A DNA stretch of 7,822 nucleotides. Source: Bacteroidales bacterium. GTDB lineage: Bacteria; Bacteroidota; Bacteroidia; Bacteroidales; Muribaculaceae. The stretch covers positions 1-7,822 of the forward strand of contig JAUNCU010000137.1 of assembly GCA_030526455.1 (NCBI GenBank). The letters run 5' to 3'. This document shows, piece by piece, positions 1 to 5,924 of this stretch; the first letter of the stretch is position 1, and the number at the start of each line of letters is the position of its first letter. The notes below the pieces were generated by a model, which saw only the letters and a list, made by a program, of their open reading frames with translations, searched no databases and was not told where the DNA came from. The translations under genes were made by a program, and so were the position numbers.

Positions 1-73
1 TTTTTTTGAAAACTTTTTTCTTCAGCGGTCCGTTTTGGACTTGCATCAGAAGGCCATTCCCCTTTTGCGAGTG

Positions 74-105
74 CAAAGGTACTGCCATTTTCTGAACTGA
101 CCAAA
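74..105 (-). promoter_or_regulatory. Strong Bacteroidales-type promoter reading out of the left edge
   Basis: Read on the minus strand, TTTG (105-102) is followed by exactly 20 bases and then TACCTTTG (81-74), which matches the Bacteroidota sigma-factor consensus TTTG / TAnnTTTG. The DNA just upstream (roughly 106-150) is AT-rich with A and T runs, like an UP element. The transcript would start near base 68 and run left, out of the window, with no start codon context I trust before the edge. The TACCTTTGCACTCGC string resembles promoters of rRNA, tRNA or ribosomal-protein operons that I recall from this order, so a stable-RNA operon just outside is possible. That is inference; the promoter match itself is seen directly. 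Confidence 0.72.
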
Positions 106-318
106 TATTTTGGAAGATTTTTTCAAAGAAATTTTAGGGATTTTTGGGATTGCGCTGATAATGAGAAGGATGCGATTTTTGCTATTTTGAGGCTTTTTTG
201 AGGCGGGGCGGGATTTTGCGGCCCGACGCAGGAATTTCGCTTTTTTTGGCGGCTCGCTTGGGTTGGGATTTTTTTTGATCTAGCGGGGAATGAAGCCTAG
301 AGGATTTTGGGTGGCCAA
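106..318. other. Non-coding spacer, low-complexity G/T-rich DNA
   Basis: No credible gene lies here on either strand. The part nearest the promoter (106-190) is AT-rich. From about 190 onward the plus strand alternates G-rich words with T runs, with repeated fragments such as GGATTTTG or GATTTTTG (around 140, 168, 211, 265 and 301) and the string GGCGGGGCGGG near 202. The stretch lies between the 3' end of one minus-strand gene and the promoter of the next minus-strand unit, so it could hold upstream activating DNA. I see no specific operator. Confidence 0.6.
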
Positions 319-590
319 GGGCTTTTGGTGGCGGCATGGCGCTATTGCGCGGGGAGGAGGGATGGAGGCTTTTTGCACAGGGAAGCGCTATAGCGAGGGC
401 TCCTAGTGGGAGGAAATGGGTGGGGCTTTTGGTGGCGGCATGGCGCTATTGCGCAGGGAGGAGGGAAGGGGAGGCTTTTGCCTTTTGCGGCAGCGAAGCG
501 CTATGGCGAGGGCTCCTGGCGGGAGGAAATGCGGGGGCTAGGGGCTTTTGGTGGTGGGATGGGGCTATTTCGCTTTTGGGAGGAGAATTG
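319..590. repeat. Degenerate direct repeat, about 2.4 copies of a 104-119 bp unit
   Basis: Three copies begin with GGGCTTTTGGTGG at 319, 423 and 542. The first unit is 104 bp, the second 119 bp, and the third fades out after about 50 bp. Copies 1 and 2 share long near-identical blocks: the head with GGCGGCATGGCGCTATTGCGC (split here as GGCGGCATG plus GCGCTATTGCGC), GGGAGGAGGGA, AAGCGCTAT, GCGAGGGCTCCT and GGGAGGAAATG. A shorter word, GCGCTAT, recurs at 339, 385, 443 and 498, with a variant GGGCTAT at 562. The spacing of 46-64 bases suggests an older half-length unit. The plus strand is strongly G-skewed: 30 G against 8 C in 421-480. The differences are mostly substitutions and non-triplet indels, so I treat it as non-coding. 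Function is unknown. Confidence 0.8.
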
Positions 591-615
591 CTTAGCAGAG
601 TGGCTTGCCAATATA

Positions 616-653
616 TGATGTGTGGAACCCCTAAAAAGAGGCTCCACACATTA
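616..653 (-). terminator. Hairpin downstream of the coiled-coil gene, possible terminator
   Basis: ATGTGTGGA (618-626) pairs with TCCACACAT (643-651) as a perfect 9-bp stem, extendable by a G-T and a T-A pair to 616/653. The inner part can form four more pairs with two mismatches around an A-rich loop. It sits about 53 bases beyond the stop of the minus-strand coiled-coil gene. There is no strong U tract on either side, so it may be a 3'-stabilising or Rho-assisted hairpin rather than a classic intrinsic terminator. A smaller hairpin (AAAGC/GCTTT, 681-696) lies closer to the stop. Confidence 0.45.
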
Positions 654-705
654 ATTATATATAAAAAGGAAATTCTATATAAAGCAGGGTTGCTTTCTAG
701 GGGGA

Positions 706-2784
706 TTAGAAGAGGGACATTTGGCGGCTGTCGGTTACCATCTTTTTTACCACTGGCTCTGGGTCGGGCTCGGGTTCGGGGGCGGGCTTGTTGGATGGCG
801 GCGATGGCACGAGCCAGTCGATGTCGTCGAGGAAGTCGTCGATCTCGGGGCCGGATGTCTTTGCTTCGGGCACCTCTGCCTTCTTTGCTTCAAAAGCGGT
901 TTCCTTTGCCTCGGGCGCTTCCGCCTTCTCCTCTTCAGGGGCGGCCGCCTGCTTTGCTTGGGGAGCAGAATCCTTCACTTCGGGCGCTGCTGCCTTTGTT
1001 TCCTCGGCCTTTTCTGCCTTGGGCTCTTTTTGTGGCTTTTCGAAGAACTCTTCGAATGGCTCCTCTGCCAGCAGTTCCATCGCGGGCTCTGCGATTATCT
1101 CTCTTTGCCCATGTTCTTTCTTTTGCTTCTTATGCTTTTTGTGCTTTTTCTCCTCTTTTTGCTCTACGGGCTGGAGGGGCGCGGGTGCTTCAGCGGCTTC
1201 TTTTTGAGCCTGCGCCTGCTGCTGGAGGGTGTCGACCGTTTGCTGGAACAAGGCATTGGCATCGCGAAGCGAGGCGATTTCCTGCTGTGCGGCTTCGAGG
1301 CGGGCGGTGAGCGAGGCCACCTCTTCCCCACCCTTCTGGGCTGCGATCGACATTTCCTCGCATTTTGCGGCGAGGGCATCGCGGTCGCGGGCAATCGCAT
1401 CGCGCTCTTTTTCGATGGCATCGCGGTCGAGAGCAATGGCGGCGCGTTCTTTTTCCAGATTCTCCTGCTGCTGGTTGAGACGGGCGATGGTGTCGGCGGC
1501 GGCGCCGAGTTCTTCGGTGGACTCAGCCAGGGCGATTTCCTTTTCCTTCACCTTCTCCTTGAGTTGGTCGATTTGGTTGGCGAGATTCACGTCGCGGCGG
1601 TTCTGACGCTCGGCCGTGTCGGCGATGCGGCGGTTAAGGTCGGCCACCTGTTTGCCCAACTTCGTGCATTCATTCTGCGCCACGAGCAATTGTTCCTTCG
1701 ACGTCTCAGCCTCCTGGGCAGCCACATCGGCAGCGGTTTTGGCAGCCTTCGCGGCCTGCTCGTGAGCCTCAGCCTGCTGCTGTGCCTTCGCCAAATCCTG
1801 CTTCAGCGCCTCAATTTCCTTATTTTTCTTTTCCTTGAAATCCTCAACCTCCTTGATCATGTCCTCCATCTGGGCCATCATCTCGTCATCCTTATCGGCC
1901 TCGGAAGCCGACTCCTTCAGCGCGGCGATTTCGGCATCCTTCTTCGCGAGGGCTGCTTCGTGGTCGCGGACCAGGTCGGCGGCCTTCGCCTTATGCTCCT
2001 GCTGCTCGGCCTGGAGTTGCTTCAACTGAGCCTGGAGTTCGTCCACCTCCTTGGTTTTGCGGGCGGCCTCAGAGCGAATTTCATTGAGCAAGGCATTGGT
2101 GATTTCCATCTTCTCCTTGTATTCGCTCGTGATGCTATCCACCTGAGCCTGAACGGCCTCGTCGGCAGAACCCGCAGCAGCGGCGCCAGCCTTCACTTGC
2201 GCCACCTTGAGTTTGTTTTCGAGCGCCTTCTTCTCCACCTCCATCTGCTCCTTCTCCGACTCGAGATCGGAAACGCGAGTAGAGAGCGTGTTGTAGCGCG
2301 TCTGGAGTGCACGGCGCTGGTTTTCGCTCTCCTTGAGGCGTTCGCGCAGCGGCGAATCGTCGGTTTTCGCCGTAGCGATTGACGCCATGTGGGAATTGAT
2401 CACCGACGTAATCTCATGGATAAGCGCCTGGGGCAATTCGCCAGCGGGCTGCGCCTGAGATGGCGCTGCTGCGGCAGAAGCAGCGGGTGACGAAGCAGCC
2501 TGCGCCTCCATCTTCGCCTTCTTGGCGGCCTCGTGTTGCGAGCGCGGCACAATGCCCTCCTCCACCTCGGAGGCGGGTGCGGGGGCAGGCGCATGTTTGC
2601 GGAGCGGCGTGATGCCCTCCTGCGCGGGCGCCGACTCATGAGCGGCCGGCTTTATATCGTTCTTGAACGGGTTGACATAAGGTGAGCGAGCAGCGTTGCC
2701 ATCGATTCCATCGAGTTCGTCGTCGTGCTCCTCGCCATTATCCGAGAAGCCGAATGCTCGCTTAAGTCCACTAAAAAATCCCAT
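706..2784 (-). CDS. Large coiled-coil protein with low-complexity linkers and a QMSLF C-terminus
   Basis: This is a 692-residue protein of no named family that I can recognise. The start is the first ATG after an in-frame TAA only four codons upstream. The N-terminus (MGFFSGLKRAFGF) could form a short amphipathic helix. It is followed by an acidic patch (residues 17-28) and an Ala/Pro-rich linker (about 46-118) that twice contains the word EGI[TV]P. Residues about 140-200 (RERLKESENQRRALQTR onward) and 215-525 are heptad-rich Glu/Lys/Gln/Ala coiled coil, including an EKERDAIARDRDA-type repeat at 445-472. Residues 545-560 form a Lys/His-rich basic cluster. Residues 575-645 are a Lys/Glu/Ala/Pro spacer of repeated PEAK/PEVK-like words. 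An acidic-hydrophobic motif (EIDDFLDDIDWLVP, 647-660) and a Pro/Glu stretch precede the terminal QMSLF. No signal peptide or membrane segment is visible, so it is probably cytoplasmic. It lies 25 bases downstream of the PEP-binding gene and is probably co-transcribed with it. A scaffold or structural role is inference. Confidence 0.95.
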   Translation of the reverse strand: MGFFSGLKRAFGFSDNGEEHDDELDGIDGNAARSPYVNPFKNDIKPAAHESAPAQEGITPLRKHAPAPAPASEVEEGIVPRSQHEAAKKAKMEAQAASSPAASAAAAPSQAQPAGELPQALIHEITSVINSHMASIATAKTDDSPLRERLKESENQRRALQTRYNTLSTRVSDLESEKEQMEVEKKALENKLKVAQVKAGAAAAGSADEAVQAQVDSITSEYKEKMEITNALLNEIRSEAARKTKEVDELQAQLKQLQAEQQEHKAKAADLVRDHEAALAKKDAEIAALKESASEADKDDEMMAQMEDMIKEVEDFKEKKNKEIEALKQDLAKAQQQAEAHEQAAKAAKTAADVAAQEAETSKEQLLVAQNECTKLGKQVADLNRRIADTAERQNRRDVNLANQIDQLKEKVKEKEIALAESTEELGAAADTIARLNQQQENLEKERAAIALDRDAIEKERDAIARDRDALAAKCEEMSIAAQKGGEEVASLTARLEAAQQEIASLRDANALFQQTVDTLQQQAQAQKEAAEAPAPLQPVEQKEEKKHKKHKKQKKEHGQREIIAEPAMELLAEEPFEEFFEKPQKEPKAEKAEETKAAAPEVKDSAPQAKQAAAPEEEKAEAPEAKETAFEAKKAEVPEAKTSGPEIDDFLDDIDWLVPSPPSNKPAPEPEPDPEPVVKKMVTDSRQMSLF

Positions 2785-2809
2785 ATCAGTAAATTATCGC
2801 ATTAAAAAA

Positions 2810-5791
2810 TTATTCAACATTATGTTGTGGCTTCAGCACCACACCCTGGCCCTTCATGCCATTGATGGCCACCTGGAGCGGCTCGTCGAAACGCACGATG
2901 CGCACAAACTCGCTCTCATAGACAGCCGGCAACTGCGCCAGATAATCGGCATCGAGCACACCCGAGTCGGTCTTCATTCCCACCGTGAAATATCCCACGC
3001 CGAACGACGTAAGATTCTGGAAGAAATGGGTGCCCTGGCTAGGCTCGATGGCATTGTGGGGCGCAGCCACCTCCACAATCAGGCGCGCCGACGAAATGTG
3101 AGGCCACTTCACCGGAATGCCCAGCGCAGAGTCGGACGACCCCCACCGGCCCACGCCAATAAGGATGTATCCCTCGCCAGAATTTGTAAAGTTACAATTT
3201 ATTTTTGCAATTTCCTCGGCAATGAGCACATTATTTGCCATAGAAAATTTTTCGGGCTTCACCATCACCACGTGTTGCACCCCATCCATCATGCCATGAC
3301 CGAGGGCATTATTGCTGCTGATGAGAATCTGTTCGGACTCGGCATGGAGCACCTCCTCGTCGAGCATCTCGCGGCGATCCACCATGGGGCGAATCTGGAG
3401 CCAGTAGAGCGCGCCCTTTACGCCCTGGCTCATCTCCTTAGGCGAAGCCAGCACGCCGGCAAACTCTATTTCCACCGGCCGCCCCATTTCCTGCTGGCCC
3501 GTAGAAAGCATGAAATCAATGGCTTGCGCCATGGGGAACGCCCCGTGCTGGAGCACATTGGCAAACGTGACCACCTTGCGACCCATGCCCTCATCGGAGT
3601 CGATGATGCGCTCGTTCTGGAAATCGTAGGTAGAAACGAGATATTTCAGATAGCCCTGCTTGCCGGCATCGTCAACGCGCAGGCGCGCAATGTCGAAGCC
3701 CTCGTCGATAGAAAACTCGCGGTCGGGCGTGCCCGTAGACAGGCCGTAGAAAAAGCGCTGCGTGTCGCGCAGAGCGAGGTCGAGCGTCGACGTCTGGAGC
3801 ACGTGCGAAGGGTGACGCGGCGAAAAGCGCAGCGCCATGCCGCCATCCACAATGTATTTGCCCAGCCCCACAGCCACCTCGGCGATACCGTCGGCAGGCT
3901 GCTCGTCGCCCACGGGGTAATAGTTGAGCGAGCGACCCACACCCGAGAACGAAGGGTAGAAATGGTCGCCATGCTGCTGTCCCACCGCCTCCTGGATGAT
4001 CACCGCCATCTTCTCCTGGTCGATCACATTGCGCGTGGCCACCATGTAGGCCTTACTGTCGGCAAAAAACACCGAGGCATACACGCCCTTCACCGCATCG
4101 CAAAGGTAGCGGATGGTGAGTTCGCGGTCCTCAAAATGGGGAATCATATAGGTGGAATACACACCCGCAAACGGCTGGTAATGACTATCTTCAAGCAAAC
4201 TCGAACTACGCACCGCCAGCGGTCCCTCGAGCACATCGTAGAACGAGCGCAAGTCGGCCTCCACCGACTCAGGAATCTTGGCGGCGAGGAAAGCCTTGAG
4301 GATGTCGGCGTCGGGGATATTCGACAGCGCCAGCGGGTAGAGGCCGTTGAGTTCCATAAACTCATCGAACACATCGGTGCAGAGCACCACCGTGTGGGGG
4401 ATGCGAATCACTGCACCCTCAAAATTGTCGCACACCGGATTGTTCTTAATCATCGAGTCGATGAACGCCAGACCACGGCCCTTGCCGCCGAGCGACCCCT
4501 TGCCGATGCGGGCAAAATTACTGTAGCGGTCGAAGCGATCCTTGTGAAACTCAGCCACCACGCCGCGGTTCTTCATCTTGCGATACTTCACAATGAGGTC
4601 GAAGAAGAGTTGGCGCACCGCGGGCGCCTCGCTGATGTCGCGGAAGCGGTGCATCTTCACCACCTGCGCAATGGGGAACAGCGCGCGCGAATAGAGCCAG
4701 CGCGAGATGTGATTGTGCTGCGCATGATAGAGCAGCGACTCGGCCGGGATGTTGAAAATATTGTCTTGGAGTTCCTTCAGATTGTGGATGCGCATGATTT
4801 CCTCGCCCGACTCGGGATTCACGATCACGAAATCGCCGAAACCGAAATTCTTCATCACCGCGTTGCCAAGGTCGACGGGCAACTTCTTGCTGTTCTTGTC
4901 GAGGAACGTGCCGTCGAACTCAGCCATGCGCGATGCATTTTCGCTGTCGCTCGACTCGATGATGATGGGCAGATTGGCGTCCTGGCTACGCAGGTATTTC
5001 GCCAGTTTCAGGCCCGCCTGCTTATCCTTCACGCCACCGCGGGCAAACGACACATCGCTGATCACGCCCAGAATGTGGTCGCGGTACTTATCGTAGAGCG
5101 CCACCGCCTCATCGTAGTTGCGCGCCAGCATCACCTTGGGTCGGCCACGCATGCGCATCATGGTTTCGTGGGCGTTGAGCGCCTCGGTAGAGAACTGGCG
5201 GCTCTGGCGCAGAATAAAATTATAGAGCGTGGGGAGAATCGACGAATAGAAGCGCACCGAGTCCTCCACCAGGAGAATCATCTGGATGCCCACCTGCTGC
5301 ACATCGTTTTCGGCATTCATCTTATCCTCAATGAGTTTGATGATAGCCACGAGCAAATCCACATTGCCCAGCCAACTAAACACATAGTCGACCGCCGAGA
5401 AATCCTCGTTCTGGAGGCGACGCGACACCTCGCGAGAGAACGGCGTGAGCACCACGAAAGGCACCTGCGGGCGCAAGCGCTTGAAATCCTTCGCCTTCAC
5501 AAAAGTCTCGCTCACGTCGACGCCAGGCATGGCGATGATGAGGTCGAACTCCTTCTCCCTTATCGCCTCAAACGCCTCATCGAAATTAGGCACCCGCGTA
5601 ACGCGCGGCGGCGAAGAGAGGTTGAGCGACATGTATTCGAAGAAAATCTGTTCCTCCACGCGGCCGTCCTCCTCCATCATGAAGGCGTCGTAGGTGGATG
5701 CGATGAGCAGCACATTGGTAATGCGCTGACGCATCAGGTCGTGGAATGCGGTATCTTTGAGAAAAAGTTGACTTAAAAGCGCTTCGTTCAT
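2810..5791 (-). CDS. PEP/pyruvate-binding (PPDK N-terminal) protein with two receiver-like domains
   Basis: The product is 993 residues. The start is fixed by an in-frame TAA three codons before the ATG. Residues about 24-160 resemble a response-regulator receiver, but where the phospho-acceptor Asp is expected (DLIIAMPG, 83-90) there is Met, and the usual Lys is not evident, so this copy is probably degenerate. Residues about 170-320 form a second receiver with ILLVEDS (acidic pair E176/D177), VISD with D246 as candidate acceptor, S280/S281 and K299; an unusually long segment follows its first helix. Residues about 425-802 match the ATP-binding half of PEP synthase and pyruvate phosphate dikinase: a Gly-rich GKGSLGGKGRG loop (430-440), AVRSSSLLED (526-535), FAGVYSTY (541-548), VGLGK (641-645) and VEIEF to LQIRP (773-802). 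The family's TSH-type swivelling His motif and the C-terminal PEP-utilising barrel are absent. Instead there is an unassigned C-terminal region of about 190 residues with GVGRWGSSDSALG (879-891). It is probably a cytoplasmic phosphotransfer or sensory protein. True PEP synthase activity is unlikely. Confidence 0.96.
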   Translation of the reverse strand: MNEALLSQLFLKDTAFHDLMRQRITNVLLIASTYDAFMMEEDGRVEEQIFFEYMSLNLSSPPRVTRVPNFDEAFEAIREKEFDLIIAMPGVDVSETFVKAKDFKRLRPQVPFVVLTPFSREVSRRLQNEDFSAVDYVFSWLGNVDLLVAIIKLIEDKMNAENDVQQVGIQMILLVEDSVRFYSSILPTLYNFILRQSRQFSTEALNAHETMMRMRGRPKVMLARNYDEAVALYDKYRDHILGVISDVSFARGGVKDKQAGLKLAKYLRSQDANLPIIIESSDSENASRMAEFDGTFLDKNSKKLPVDLGNAVMKNFGFGDFVIVNPESGEEIMRIHNLKELQDNIFNIPAESLLYHAQHNHISRWLYSRALFPIAQVVKMHRFRDISEAPAVRQLFFDLIVKYRKMKNRGVVAEFHKDRFDRYSNFARIGKGSLGGKGRGLAFIDSMIKNNPVCDNFEGAVIRIPHTVVLCTDVFDEFMELNGLYPLALSNIPDADILKAFLAAKIPESVEADLRSFYDVLEGPLAVRSSSLLEDSHYQPFAGVYSTYMIPHFEDRELTIRYLCDAVKGVYASVFFADSKAYMVATRNVIDQEKMAVIIQEAVGQQHGDHFYPSFSGVGRSLNYYPVGDEQPADGIAEVAVGLGKYIVDGGMALRFSPRHPSHVLQTSTLDLALRDTQRFFYGLSTGTPDREFSIDEGFDIARLRVDDAGKQGYLKYLVSTYDFQNERIIDSDEGMGRKVVTFANVLQHGAFPMAQAIDFMLSTGQQEMGRPVEIEFAGVLASPKEMSQGVKGALYWLQIRPMVDRREMLDEEVLHAESEQILISSNNALGHGMMDGVQHVVMVKPEKFSMANNVLIAEEIAKINCNFTNSGEGYILIGVGRWGSSDSALGIPVKWPHISSARLIVEVAAPHNAIEPSQGTHFFQNLTSFGVGYFTVGMKTDSGVLDADYLAQLPAVYESEFVRIVRFDEPLQVAINGMKGQGVVLKPQHNVE

Positions 5792-5812
5792 TCTTGGTTA
5801 CAATTATTCATA

Positions 5813-5844
5813 CAAAAATACTGAAAATGCTTGTTTTTCACAAA
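5813..5844 (-). promoter_or_regulatory. Promoter of the two-gene minus-strand operon
   Basis: On the minus strand, TTTG (5844-5841) is followed by exactly 20 bases and then TATTTTTG (5820-5813), a full match to the Bacteroidota TTTG / TAnnTTTG promoter. Transcription would begin near 5807, giving a leader of only about 15 bases before the ATG at 5791. No clear Shine-Dalgarno sequence precedes that ATG, which is usual in this phylum. No comparable promoter sits in the 25-base gap before the downstream coiled-coil gene, which supports a shared transcript. Confidence 0.78.
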
Positions 5845-5872
5845 AAGTATTACCACATTCACCAAAATAATG

Positions 5873-5880
5873 TATTTTTG
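5873..5880 (+). promoter_or_regulatory. -7 element of the plus-strand gene's promoter
   Basis: TATTTTTG at 5873-5880 matches TAnnTTTG and lies 44 bases before the ATG at 5925, so the transcript would start near 5887. The position 20 bases upstream (5849-5852) reads ATTA rather than TTTG, so the -33 element is poor. The promoter may therefore be weak or need an activator. It is divergent from the minus-strand operon promoter, whose -33 box lies about 30 bases away, so one bound protein could affect both. Confidence 0.6.
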
Positions 5881-5900
5881 TGGTTAAATACAACCCATGT

Positions 5901-5922
5901 CTTCTCTACAACTAACGAGAAG
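5901..5922 (+). promoter_or_regulatory. Leader hairpin directly before the start codon
   Basis: CTTCTC (5901-5906) and GAGAAG (5917-5922) are perfect reverse complements around a 10-base loop, ending two bases before the ATG at 5925. GAGAAG is the only purine-rich, Shine-Dalgarno-like stretch in the leader, so the hairpin would hide it and crowd the start codon. A 6-bp stem is weak and can occur by chance, so a role in translation control is only a suggestion. Confidence 0.35.
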
Positions 5923-5924
5923 TA

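Noticed and set aside
28..40. GTCC/GGAC mini-hairpin in the left-edge leader
   Set aside because: A four-base stem is too short to support a regulatory call.
319..590. CRISPR array
   Set aside because: Units are 104-119 bp and degenerate, the repeated part dominates each unit, and there are no short identical repeats with unique spacers and no cas genes.
446..649. 67-codon minus-strand frame covering the repeats
   Set aside because: Low-complexity Ser/Pro/Ala translation with no initiation signals. It passes through the hairpin that probably ends the upstream gene.
336..1310. Plus-strand frame starting inside the repeat region and running into the coiled-coil gene
   Set aside because: It crosses the repeat and then runs antisense to a real gene. 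The repeat units differ by non-triplet lengths, so no repeated peptide is preserved.
721..2382. Open frame of 553 codons on the plus strand opposite the coiled-coil gene
   Set aside because: Its Leu/Gly/Phe-rich translation is the complement of Glu/Lys/Ala codons. Apparent membrane segments are artefacts of that, and there is no promoter for it.
3200..3207. TATTTTTG promoter-like octamer on the plus strand inside the PEP-binding gene
   Set aside because: No TTTG at the right distance and no gene downstream on that strand. It falls in a locally AT-rich patch of coding sequence.
2696..5776. Open frame of 1026 codons on the plus strand opposite the PEP-binding gene
   Set aside because: It is a mirror of a GC-rich gene. 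The translation is rich in His, Arg, Leu and Ala without recognisable domains, whereas the minus strand shows clear family motifs.
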